A DNA stretch of 64,000 bases. Source: Clostridia bacterium (GTDB taxonomy: Bacteria; Bacillota; Clostridia; Oscillospirales; Acutalibacteraceae). The stretch is taken from positions 18,485 through 82,484 of the forward strand of contig JAFQSY010000083.1 in assembly GCA_017409265.1 (NCBI GenBank). Direction: 5' to 3'. Of the stretch, positions 1-7,244 are shown piece by piece. A program made the translations under genes and the position numbers. How positions within the stretch are numbered: position 1 is the stretch's first letter; each line of letters starts with the position of its first letter. The notes below the pieces were generated by a model. The model had not been told where the DNA came from, ran no database searches, and saw only the letters and a program-made list of their open reading frames with translations.

Positions 1-624
1 CATGTCAAGTGCATCGCTACATTCTGCACTTAAAGTGATTTCTTTTGCGGAAGGAACAGCTTCATAAAGTTCGTTGAGAAGAGCAGTAAATTCATCGGGA
101 AGAAGTGCCCCTGCGGTGTCACAGACAGTAACGGTTTTTGCGCCGTTTTTAATTGCGATTTTAATTGTCTCAAAAAGATAAGCTTTGTCGGCTCTTGTTG
201 CGTCGACCGCAGAAAATTCAACATCGTTGCAGATTGATGCGCAATGAGCTGTAAGTGATGCGATAAGCTCAAGCATCTGGGCAGGTTTTTTATGATAGAA
301 ATATTCCATCTGAACTGCCGATACAGGTAACGAAACAAGCAGACGGGGCTTTTTTGCTCCTGAAATGGCCTTCATGGCTCTGTCTGCTTCTTCAACCGTA
401 ACACCTGCGGGACAGGATAGAATGCTGTTCTTTAGGAGAGGACTTATAGTGCGCAAAACGAGGGTGTCAATTTTTTCGTCGGTAACGGGTGCAGCTTCGA
501 TAACGTCGATATTAAGCTTATCAAGAAGCTTTGCAATTTCGATTTTTTCCTTGAAGCTGAGGGCAATGTCACCCCTGCGTGCGCACTCTCTGAGAGTTGC
601 GTCTGTGATTGTGATTTTTTTCAT
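1..624 (-). CDS. DRE-TIM acyltransferase-like protein (2-isopropylmalate/homocitrate synthase family), N-terminal part
   Basis: The gene runs off the left edge; only the N-terminal 208 residues are visible. They look like an HMGL-like TIM barrel, the fold of isopropylmalate, citramalate, homocitrate and Re-citrate synthases, which join an acyl-CoA to a 2-oxo acid. Seen: DATLRE at residues 8-13, VDATRAD around 140-146 and VCDTAG at 167-172, all landmarks of the family. Odd: where the family carries the metal-binding HCHND motif, this protein reads AECSDA (200-205), so both histidines are missing. The start is the ATG at 624, preceded by AAAGGAG. Because aconitase and isocitrate dehydrogenase lie in the same window, a citrate-forming role is thinkable, but the degraded motif argues against assigning any reaction. 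Confidence 0.8.
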   Translation of the reverse strand, partial: MKKITITDATLRECARRGDIALSFKEKIEIAKLLDKLNIDVIEAAPVTDEKIDTLVLRTISPLLKNSILSCPAGVTVEEADRAMKAISGAKKPRLLVSLPVSAVQMEYFYHKKPAQMLELIASLTAHCASICNDVEFSAVDATRADKAYLFETIKIAIKNGAKTVTVCDTAGALLPDEFTALLNELYEAVPSAKEITLSAECSDALDM

Positions 625-703
625 GTTGATTCTCCTTTTCTGAACAGCATATTTTGACGGAATATGCGTAAAATGAAATACTTATGCACTATAAGTTCTT
701 TAT

Positions 704-732
704 ATTATATAAAAACAGACCGCTAAAGTCAA
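704..732 (-). promoter_or_regulatory. Sigma-A promoter of the edge DRE-TIM gene
   Basis: On the minus strand TTGACT (727-732) and TATAAT (704-709) are separated by 17 bases. Transcription would start near 697, about 70 bases before the ATG at 624. Confidence 0.75.
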
Positions 733-900
733 TATTAAATTGGTATCTTAATTTAAAAAGAAAAAACATTGTATGTTGCGACAATTTGAAGCTTTTAGCT
801 GAAAGTTGATGTGTATATTTTCAACAAATTTATACGTTGTGTTTTGTATAAATAATCAAATTCAGAAAGATAAATCCGTCGTTTTTTAATCCTGCAATGC

Positions 901-929
901 TTGACAAACAATAGGAATCGTTATATTAT
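901..929 (+). promoter_or_regulatory. Sigma-A promoter of the O-antigen-ligase-like gene
   Basis: TTGACA at 901-906 and TATTAT at 924-929 with a 17-base spacer. It leaves an unusually long leader of about 120 bases before the ATG at 1057. Confidence 0.75.
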
Positions 930-1056
930 TTTCTTAATCAAAAAATAAGTTTTCACAGGTCAAAATAGCCAAAAATTAACATCGAAATTTATCTAAAACA
1001 GAGAAACAGTTTTGGTTGATTTGATGTGAATAATTATCGGCAGAGAGGTGTATTTA

Positions 1057-2583
1057 ATGAATAAAATCAGAAAAATAAACGCCGAAAAAGCGGCTTCGGC
1101 GGGAGTTCTTGTTCTGCTTATGATTTTTCCTCTTATTATGACAGACGGATATTTTAACATTACCGTAACGAGATTTCTGTTCTTTGCAATTGCCTCTCCG
1201 CTTTTCTTTTTGCTCTGCATGGTCTTAAAATCAGAAGAAAGCGATGAAGCCCGAAAATCAATAAAACAAAGACTTTCGGGCTTTTCGTATTCGGATTTTT
1301 CCTTTGCGGCATTTGTTCTGATTTCTGCCGTTTCATGCGTTTTCTCGGAGCATCCGGCAGAAGCTTTGAGCGGAAACGCAGGCAGACGTATGGGTCTTAT
1401 CATGATTGTGGCAATGTTTCTTGCTTATCTGTTTATATCCGGATTTTACCGAATAAGAGAATTTGAATTTATAGTTTTCGGTGCTGTCGGTGCATTCATG
1501 GCTGTGTTCGGTATGTTTCAGTTTATCGGTTTTGACCTTCTTTGGCTTCATTCACAGCTCGCGCAGCAGGATACTTACAGATTTCTTTCGTTTATGGGTA
1601 ATATCAATATTTATTCAAGCTTCATGTGTATTGTCTTACCTCTGTCGGCGTATATGTTTTGTTTTGCTGAAAAGAAAGTGAAGTCCGTATTTTGGCTTGT
1701 AGTTACGGCTCTTTCGTTTATAGGACTTCTGAACTCGATAAGCGACAGTGCGTTTCTCGGTCTTGCGGCAACGTTTGTTGTTCTCGGAATTATGACAGCT
1801 GTCAGCAAACGTGCGTTTCAAAGATTTTTTGCAGTTATCATTACGATACTCATAAGCGGAGGGCTGTTTGATATAATACGGAAAACCGTTGTTGACCCTT
1901 CACGCCCATGGTCTGCATTAAATGAGCTTATAACCAATCCGTGGGTGATTGCAGCCGGAACAGTTGCCTCTGCAATTTTTATAATTATACTTAACTTTTT
2001 GAATATATCTCAAAAAGGTTTTTCTGTAATAAGAAAGGTTATTGCTGCAGGTGCCGTAATTGCTGCCGCCGCTTTAATATTTCTTATGGTTTGGTTTACT
2101 GCGTTTGATAAAACATCGGAGCTCAACGGATTTTTAAAATACTTAAGATTTACCGATGATTGGGGCAACGGCAGAGGCTTTGCGTGGAAAAAGCTTATGG
2201 AAATTTTCTCTGAACTTCCGTTTTATCAGAAGCTTATCGGAATCGGACCCGATACAGTTGCATATGTTATGGTTGAAGGCTTCAGCGCAGAAATGCAGGA
2301 AAAATTCGGATTCTATTTTGATAATGCCCATAATGATTTGATTCAATATCTTGTAACAACAGGTGTTTTCGGCGTTGCTTCATATCTTCTTCTCGTTTTT
2401 ACGGCGGTCAGATCTTGTCTTAAGTCAACAAATGATATTACAAGAGCAATGCTTCTTCCGATTGCGGCATTCTTTGTTCAGTCGCTTGTAAATATTACCC
2501 AGCCGCTGACAACGCCGTTTTTCTTCATGTTTATTGCATTCTCTCAATGCAAGGTATATGAGAAAACGAAAATAACGGAATAA
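1057..2583 (+). CDS. O-antigen ligase/polymerase (Wzy_C) family membrane protein
   Basis: A polytopic membrane protein of 508 residues with about a dozen hydrophobic segments. The C-terminal third has a long outside loop ending in the sequence DNAHNDLIQYL, the hallmark of the Wzy_C/O-antigen ligase superfamily, whose members polymerise or transfer lipid-linked glycans at the outer face of the membrane. In a Gram-positive cell the acceptor would be a wall polymer, capsule or glycolipid, not lipopolysaccharide; substrate unknown. I chose the ATG at 1057 because GAGAGG sits 7-9 bases before it; the upstream in-frame GTG at 1048 overlaps that site. It stands alone, with its own promoter and a strong terminator; no glycosyltransferases are next to it. 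Confidence 0.8.
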   Translation: MNKIRKINAEKAASAGVLVLLMIFPLIMTDGYFNITVTRFLFFAIASPLFFLLCMVLKSEESDEARKSIKQRLSGFSYSDFSFAAFVLISAVSCVFSEHPAEALSGNAGRRMGLIMIVAMFLAYLFISGFYRIREFEFIVFGAVGAFMAVFGMFQFIGFDLLWLHSQLAQQDTYRFLSFMGNINIYSSFMCIVLPLSAYMFCFAEKKVKSVFWLVVTALSFIGLLNSISDSAFLGLAATFVVLGIMTAVSKRAFQRFFAVIITILISGGLFDIIRKTVVDPSRPWSALNELITNPWVIAAGTVASAIFIIILNFLNISQKGFSVIRKVIAAGAVIAAAALIFLMVWFTAFDKTSELNGFLKYLRFTDDWGNGRGFAWKKLMEIFSELPFYQKLIGIGPDTVAYVMVEGFSAEMQEKFGFYFDNAHNDLIQYLVTTGVFGVASYLLLVFTAVRSCLKSTNDITRAMLLPIAAFFVQSLVNITQPLTTPFFFMFIAFSQCKVYEKTKITE

Positions 2584-2587
2584 TCGT

Positions 2588-2617
2588 AAAAAAGCCACCC
2601 GAGCAGGGTGGCTTTTT
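2588..2617. terminator. Bidirectional intrinsic terminator
   Basis: AAAAAGCCACCC, loop GAGCA, then GGGTGGCTTTTT. The run of A on one side and T on the other lets it serve both converging genes, the Wzy_C protein and the aconitase X operon. Confidence 0.9.
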
Positions 2618-2633
2618 CATGTTTAATGGTCAA

Positions 2634-3074
2634 TTATTCAACTGTAACAGTGCCGTCTTCATCAACGGTGATTTTCATTCCGTCCTTAACATAATCAAGG
2701 AACTCCTGACCGAGGCAGTCGATTGTTACCATGGGCTCATCTGTCCATACAGCAGCGAGAACTGCACCTGCACATGCAAGTGAGTCAATATGCTCAGAGA
2801 AGAGCATGCACTTAGGATTTCTCTTCATAACGTTTGCGCAGTAGAGAACCATGCCGCCGGTTGTTGAACCTATTGTCTGGGGAAGGCAGAGAGCTGTTCC
2901 GACCATTGGCTTGTTATAAAGGTCACCGTTATTCTGGTCGCCGCACTTTGCTTCCTTATCGCCGAACTGAAGAGCGTTCTGGAAAGAGGCGAGAGTGTTG
3001 AAACCGCCGTGTGAAACGAGAGCAGAAGCTGTGCATTTGCCTGCAACAACGGGACGTCCTTTGAACTGTTTCAT
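2634..3074 (-). CDS. Aconitase X (AcnX) small, swivel-domain subunit, DUF126
   Basis: 146 residues matching the DUF126 swivelling domain that completes the active site of aconitase X. The family signature is visible in the order GRPVVAG (6-12), SHGGFN, and LPQTIGSTTGG around residues 64-74, with VTIDCLGQEFLDYVKDG near the end. In bacteria two-subunit AcnX enzymes have been shown to dehydrate cis-3-hydroxy-L-proline; archaeal relatives dehydrate phosphomevalonate. It follows the large subunit with a 1-base gap, so the two are translated together. No proline- or hydroxyproline-pathway genes flank it, so the substrate is open. Confidence 0.9.
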   Translation of the reverse strand: MKQFKGRPVVAGKCTASALVSHGGFNTLASFQNALQFGDKEAKCGDQNNGDLYNKPMVGTALCLPQTIGSTTGGMVLYCANVMKRNPKCMLFSEHIDSLACAGAVLAAVWTDEPMVTIDCLGQEFLDYVKDGMKITVDEDGTVTVE

Positions 3075-3075
3075 C

Positions 3076-4362
3076 TTACTTTGCCTCCTTTGTAATTATA
3101 TCAAGAATCTCTTCGCTTCTGTAATAGCGAGAGGTTGTGTATGTTCTGAGCTTGTTGGAGTTTGTGATAACGGGCATCTTCTTGCAAAGAGGATTATTCA
3201 TATACATCAGTGGGCAGATGTAGCTGAGAATAACGCCAGTTTCCTTGAGCTTTGCAGCATAGGGAGTTTTGTTGAATGCTTCAACAACTGCGGGAGCCGC
3301 TGTAAATACGGTGGGAACGGAAACCTTCTTGAGACCGCTCTTTTTAAGGCCTGCAACAACGTTATCTGTCCATTCGATAAGCTGTGCGTGTGAAAGATGG
3401 GGACAGCCTACGAAGCAGAGCTTGGGCTTTGCATTCTTATCCTTCCACATAACAGGGTAGTTAGCCTGAACTCTTGCAAGCTCTGCATCATCAACAACAT
3501 AAACCTGTGCGCCCTCTGCTATGAGGCTTTCACCTGATTCAACAGCTTCGGGTGTGAGGTTTGCGACGTGATAAAGACCGACAGCGCCGTTTGATGCGGT
3601 TGCTGCGCCGAAATCCTTAAGATATGCCTTTGTATCGCCGTCAAGCTCTGTGCCGATCCACTGGTCAAGTCCCTTGATATAAGGAACATCTTCCATAACC
3701 TTCATGCCGATAGCGGAGCCGAGAATCTGTGCTTCGGGTTTCTTGGTTGTTTTAACTTCAACAATCCATGTTGCCTTTCTGCCTTCGTCGGTAACAAGTC
3801 CGAAATAAGGAACTCTGCCAACGATTGAGCCGAAAAGCTCGATAATACCGGAGTTTCTGTTGCAGCGTGCGCCGAGAACGGAGTTAGCATAAACAACAGC
3901 CGATGACTCTGCCCATGAAAGAACCTCGCCCTTCTTGGGAACGTTGCCTACTTCGTCCATATAGCATGTGCAGGTGTATGACTTGTTGTCGATAAGTCCG
4001 AGCTTTGAAAGCTGTGCGTCGTAGCTGTTCTGCATGCTGTACATGAACTTGTTGAAAATGAGCTTCTGAAGGAAGTTTGCAGGAACGTTAGGGTCAAGGG
4101 GTTTGGGGTCAACGGAGAACTTCTGCTGTGAAAGTGCGCCGCCTTCGATAAGCTGATCCATAAGGTCATAAACGGGCTTCATAACCTTAAGACCGAAGCT
4201 TGTAACAAGGTGACCCATTTTGCTCTCAACGGGAACCATCTTTGTTGCGCCGAAAGCTTCGCCGTAAAGAACAAGGGTTTTCATAACCTTTGCCATTGCC
4301 TCGCCCTTGGAGCCGTTGAGTATATCCTGCTCCTCGGGAGTGAGAATCATTTTGTATTCCAT
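3076..4362 (-). CDS. Aconitase X (AcnX) large, Fe-S catalytic subunit, DUF521
   Basis: A 428-residue DUF521 protein, the catalytic subunit of a dehydratase related to aconitase. Candidate iron-sulfur ligands are Cys131/133 (TCTCY), Cys167, Cys320 (VGCPH) and Cys383 (ICPLMYM); the C-terminal TNSNKLRTYT stretch resembles the substrate-binding loop of the family. The start is the ATG at 4362, 9 bases after AAAGGA; a longer frame opening at 4413 would bury that ribosome site. Together with the downstream small subunit it forms a two-gene operon with its own promoter (4447-4475). Known members act on cis-3-hydroxy-L-proline or, in archaea, phosphomevalonate. Here the neighbours give no hint, so only the family is certain. 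Confidence 0.9.
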   Translation of the reverse strand: MEYKMILTPEEQDILNGSKGEAMAKVMKTLVLYGEAFGATKMVPVESKMGHLVTSFGLKVMKPVYDLMDQLIEGGALSQQKFSVDPKPLDPNVPANFLQKLIFNKFMYSMQNSYDAQLSKLGLIDNKSYTCTCYMDEVGNVPKKGEVLSWAESSAVVYANSVLGARCNRNSGIIELFGSIVGRVPYFGLVTDEGRKATWIVEVKTTKKPEAQILGSAIGMKVMEDVPYIKGLDQWIGTELDGDTKAYLKDFGAATASNGAVGLYHVANLTPEAVESGESLIAEGAQVYVVDDAELARVQANYPVMWKDKNAKPKLCFVGCPHLSHAQLIEWTDNVVAGLKKSGLKKVSVPTVFTAAPAVVEAFNKTPYAAKLKETGVILSYICPLMYMNNPLCKKMPVITNSNKLRTYTTSRYYRSEEILDIITKEAK

Positions 4363-4446
4363 AATGAATCGTCCTTTCATTATTTTTTGCTTCATAAGCT
4401 GATGTATATGCATGTTGACTGCCGTAACATGCGTGATAACTCATTA

Positions 4447-4475
4447 ATTATATCATTTCATATTGATTAATTCAA
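4447..4475 (-). promoter_or_regulatory. Sigma-A promoter of the aconitase X operon
   Basis: Minus-strand TTGAAT (4470-4475) and TATAAT (4447-4452), 17-base spacer, about 80 bases before the start codon at 4362. Confidence 0.75.
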
Positions 4476-4515
4476 CAGGAATTTACAATATTTTTGAATT
4501 AATCCCAAATAATAA

Positions 4516-4538
4516 CGGGCACGCAAAAAGCGTACCCG
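4516..4538 (-). terminator. Possible terminator after the SPFH gene
   Basis: CGGGCACGC, loop AAAAA, GCGTACCCG: a stem with one mismatch, 15 bases after the SPFH stop codon. On the minus strand it is followed only by TTATTATTT, a broken U-tract, so efficiency is uncertain. Confidence 0.5.
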
Positions 4539-4553
4539 AAAGATTTATGCGGT

Positions 4554-5477
4554 TTATTTGTCTGAAATGATTTCCTTTGCGCTTGCGGCAAGACCTGCAA
4601 TTCCCTGCAAATCGCTGGGAATGATAAGCTTTGTTGCCTGACCGTCAGCAGCTGCCTCGAAGGCTTCAAGGCTCTTGATTGTCAGATAGCCCTGACCGGG
4701 TGCAGCTTCATTGATAAGGCTAATTGCCTGTGCTCTTGCCTGCTCAACCTTAAGAATGGCCTCTGCTTCACCTTCGGCTTCTCTGATTTTGGCTTCCTTG
4801 ATAGCTTCTGCAGCGAGAATTGCACTCTGCTTTTCAGCCTCTGCCGCAAGAATTTTGCTTTCTTTTTGACCTTCGGCAACGAGAATCTTACTTGCCTTTT
4901 CACCTTCAGCGGTGAGAATGGCTTCACGGCGCTGACGCTCTGCCTTCATCTGCTTTTCCATCGCATCCTGAATTTCCTTGGGAGGCAGAATGTTCTTGAG
5001 CTCAACTCTGTTGACCTTGATGCCCCAGGGGTCTGTTGCTTCGTCAAGGATTCCTCTGATTTTTGCGTTGATAACGTCTCTTGATGTGAGCGTGTGGTCA
5101 AGCTCCATTTCGCCGATGATGTTTCGGAGAGTTGTAGCTGTCAGATTTTCAATAGCCGAAAGGGGTCTTTCAACGCCGTATGAGAAGAGCTTGGGGTCTG
5201 TAATCTGAAAGAAAACAACCGTGTCTATCTGCATTGTAACGTTATCTTTTGTAATAACGGGCTGGGGCGGGAAATCAACAATCTGTTCCTTGAGAGAAAC
5301 CTGCTTTGCAACTCTCTCAATAAAAGGAATTTTAACATGAAGACCCGTCTGCCAGGTTGTGCTGTATGTTCCGAGTCTTTCTATAACATAAGCCTTTGAC
5401 TGGGGAACGATTTTGATGTTGAGAATAACAACCGCAATGATTAATAATGCAAGAATGATGAGAATGATAAATTCCAT
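4554..5477 (-). CDS. SPFH/Band 7 (stomatin/QmcA-like) membrane scaffold protein
   Basis: 307 residues: one N-terminal membrane segment (about 3-22), a Band 7 domain (about 25-180, including IVPQSKAYVIERLG and PWGIKVNRVELKNI), then an Ala/Glu-rich coiled coil with repeated AEGEK/AEAEK blocks (about 185-255). SPFH proteins oligomerise into rings or microdomains on the inner face of the membrane and often partner a membrane protease or an NfeD protein. An NfeD gene lies directly upstream, 31 bases away and with its own promoter, the classic pairing, so the two very probably act together in membrane organisation or protein quality control. ATG at 5477 follows AAGGAGG. Confidence 0.93.
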   Translation of the reverse strand: MEFIILIILALLIIAVVILNIKIVPQSKAYVIERLGTYSTTWQTGLHVKIPFIERVAKQVSLKEQIVDFPPQPVITKDNVTMQIDTVVFFQITDPKLFSYGVERPLSAIENLTATTLRNIIGEMELDHTLTSRDVINAKIRGILDEATDPWGIKVNRVELKNILPPKEIQDAMEKQMKAERQRREAILTAEGEKASKILVAEGQKESKILAAEAEKQSAILAAEAIKEAKIREAEGEAEAILKVEQARAQAISLINEAAPGQGYLTIKSLEAFEAAADGQATKLIIPSDLQGIAGLAASAKEIISDK

Positions 5478-5508
5478 AAATAAATCCTCCTTAACCCTTG
5501 TTGTTTTT

Positions 5509-5949
5509 TTACTGTGCTTTTACGATGAGCTTTACGCCGTCAATTTTTTCAACCGTTACCCGTTCATCCTTTTTTAAAACCGAGCCGTCTGATGAGCGAG
5601 CGGTCCAGACGGTGCCGTTGACATGAACCTGTCCCTTGCCTTCAATGTTGTCAATATCTTCAACAACAATTGCTGTCTGCCCTATGCAGCGGTCAGCGTT
5701 TGTGGGCTGAACCCTTGTTTTGGTCAGCTTTCTTACGAGAGGACGGGTCGCAACAAGCGTAATTGCCGAAACAGCAACAAAAACAACCCATTGCAGCCAG
5801 ACCTGTGCACCTAAAAGCTCTGCAACGATTGCTCCTGCCGCACCTGCGGCAAACCAGATTGTTACCATCTGAGCCGTTACCGCTTCAACGACGATAAGGA
5901 TAACAAGCATAGCGATCCAAAAAATCAGCATGGTAAATTCAAAATCCAT
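5509..5949 (-). CDS. NfeD-family membrane protein (short form)
   Basis: 146 residues: three to four hydrophobic segments in the first 75 residues, then a small OB-fold (about 85-146, RCIGQTAIVVEDI ... VHVNGTVWTARS) typical of the short, protease-less NfeD proteins that partner SPFH scaffolds. The open frame extends upstream to 6000, but the ATG at 5949 has a perfect AAAGGAGG 7-8 bases before it and the extra residues are not NfeD-like. First gene of an nfeD-SPFH operon driven by the promoter at 5991-6019; the SPFH gene starts 31 bases after its stop. Confidence 0.9.
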   Translation of the reverse strand: MDFEFTMLIFWIAMLVILIVVEAVTAQMVTIWFAAGAAGAIVAELLGAQVWLQWVVFVAVSAITLVATRPLVRKLTKTRVQPTNADRCIGQTAIVVEDIDNIEGKGQVHVNGTVWTARSSDGSVLKKDERVTVEKIDGVKLIVKAQ

Positions 5950-5990
5950 TTGGTATTCCTCCTTTCCCAAGCTTTCGCTTGCTTGAATAT

Positions 5991-6019
5991 ATTCTACCAC
6001 TTTTTTTGGTGCATTTCAA
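5991..6019 (-). promoter_or_regulatory. Sigma-A promoter of nfeD-SPFH
   Basis: Minus-strand TTGAAA (6014-6019) and TAGAAT (5991-5996), 17-base spacer. It lies inside the spuriously extended nfeD frame, which supports the shorter start at 5949. Confidence 0.65.
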
Positions 6020-6077
6020 TATTTCCGAATACGAAACTTCCGATTTTACAATTCGTACATAAATTACATTTTAAAAA

Positions 6078-6458
6078 TCAAAAAATATTTTCAATATTTA
6101 TTTTTTCTGCATTTATCAGGTTTTCAATCTGATTAATTGCTTCAATGCATTTCTTCTTAAATTCTTCACGGTCGGAATGTTCGATTATCAGCGGAAGCGA
6201 AGTGATATCCTCTTCAAGCATATCCATACCCTCGTGCATTACCAGCGAGTGCAGAAGTTTTGAAGATTTTTCCCATTCTGCAAGAAGAATTTCTGTTTTT
6301 TCTTCCAACTCTTCGCTGGAACAGCTTTCGGAAAAGTCAATCAGTCCGTCTATTGTGCGCAGAAGAGAATCCATCTCAGCATTGAAAACGAACGATGACC
6401 ATACCGACAGCGAAACTGCCGTGACAATCAGAAAAACGGCGGCGGCAACTCTTTTCAA
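6078..6458 (-). CDS. DUF4363 family protein
   Basis: 126 residues: an N-terminal membrane anchor or uncleaved signal (residues 1-25), then an all-helical, acidic domain. This is the pattern of the DUF4363 family, small extracytoplasmic proteins of Clostridia nearly always found behind a YetF-type DUF421 protein. Here its ATG overlaps the end of the yetF-like gene by 4 bases, so the two are coupled in translation. Function unknown; a partner role for the YetF protein, perhaps in spores, is inference from neighbourhood only. Confidence 0.75.
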   Translation of the reverse strand: MKRVAAAVFLIVTAVSLSVWSSFVFNAEMDSLLRTIDGLIDFSESCSSEELEEKTEILLAEWEKSSKLLHSLVMHEGMDMLEEDITSLPLIIEHSDREEFKKKCIEAINQIENLINAEKINIENIF

Positions 6459-7132
6459 TTTTCGTTATCCTTTCTTGCAATGTATGCAATTCCGTCTTTG
6501 TTTACGGTCATTATCATTATTTCTTCAACAGGAATTTTGCTTGATAGAACAAGCTTTTGAATCTTGCTTATATCAAATTGTGACTGTTCAACAGCATTGT
6601 CAACAACCGCACCGTCGCAGATAACCGTGAACGGCATTCCTTTATCCGAAGGGCTGATTCCGAGGTCTTTGACGGTTGAATTTCTGTGTTCAGGCTTTAA
6701 GAGAACGCTGATTTTTCCGTTTGTTTCAAAAACAGCGTAAGATACCTGCGATATGTCAAAAACATCCTTCTGACGAAGAAGAGAAACCAGGTCGTTGAGC
6801 GATATGCGGAGCTTTTTGAGCGCTTTGATGTCGATTTCACCGTCGCGGATAATGATGACGGGATGCCCTTGAATGAATGCACGCAGTTTATTGCTTTTAA
6901 GACCGATTACCGATGAAAAAATTTCGTAAGCAACGAGAGCGAAAAGAGCAACAACCGAGTGAAGAATCGGAACGCTGTTATCCTGCATGGGTATAGATGC
7001 TATTTCCGAAAGCAGAATTGTGACAACAAGTTCCGAAGGCTGAAGCTCTCCTATCTGCCGTTTGCCCATAATCCGCATGAGAAAAATTATAATCACATAC
7101 AGAACGGTTGCTCTGATTAATGTAACAACCAT
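6455..7132 (-). CDS. YetF/DUF421 family membrane protein
   Basis: 225 residues: three membrane segments in the first 90 residues containing MRIMGKRQIGELQPSELVVTILLSE, the recognisable core of DUF421, followed by a cytosolic YetF C-terminal domain (about 90-220). Relatives in Bacillus and Clostridia are often expressed in or around spores; the biochemical role is not established. It leads a two-gene operon with the DUF4363 gene (ATGA overlap). The start at 7132 is preceded by AAAGGATG. A weak possible promoter lies at about 7150-7180 (minus), divergent from the sugar operon promoter at 7189. Confidence 0.88.
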   Translation of the reverse strand: MVVTLIRATVLYVIIIFLMRIMGKRQIGELQPSELVVTILLSEIASIPMQDNSVPILHSVVALFALVAYEIFSSVIGLKSNKLRAFIQGHPVIIIRDGEIDIKALKKLRISLNDLVSLLRQKDVFDISQVSYAVFETNGKISVLLKPEHRNSTVKDLGISPSDKGMPFTVICDGAVVDNAVEQSQFDISKIQKLVLSSKIPVEEIMIMTVNKDGIAYIARKDNEN

Positions 7133-7188
7133 AAAATCATCCTTTCGCAGATATTTTATAATTTTTATGTATCTTTATGCGGCAATGA

Positions 7189-7217
7189 TTGACTAAATAT
7201 TTAAAAAATAGTATAAT
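7189..7217 (+). promoter_or_regulatory. Sigma-A promoter of the ROK-SIS-GH2 operon
   Basis: TTGACT (7189-7194), 17-base spacer, TATAAT (7212-7217). Start point would be near 7224, only about 20 bases before the ATG, so there is no room for a leader regulator. Confidence 0.8.
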
Positions 7218-7244
7218 TAACCATCATTCAAAAGGCGGTGTTAT

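Larger units (their letters stand above)
625..1056. other. Divergent intergenic region (432 bases)
   Basis: An AT-rich region between two divergent genes. It holds one good promoter in each direction (704-732 minus; 901-929 plus) and a leader of about 120 bases before the membrane protein at 1057. I see no ORF of note, no known riboswitch and no strong terminator in it; a short imperfect stem (CTAAAAC...GTTTTGG, about 993-1016) lies in the leader. Confidence 0.6.

Noticed and set aside
262-700. Leu- or Val-type T-box before the DRE-TIM gene
   Set aside because: The 5' leader is only about 70 bases and has no AGGGTGG motif or terminator.
993-1403. 136-residue minus-strand frame over the promoter and start of the Wzy-type gene
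   Set aside because: It would overlap the conserved membrane protein and has no ribosome site; composition is that of a shadow frame.
5950-6000. N-terminal extension of NfeD to 6000
   Set aside because: It crosses the -10 of the nfeD promoter (5991-5996), and AAAGGAGG points to the ATG at 5949.
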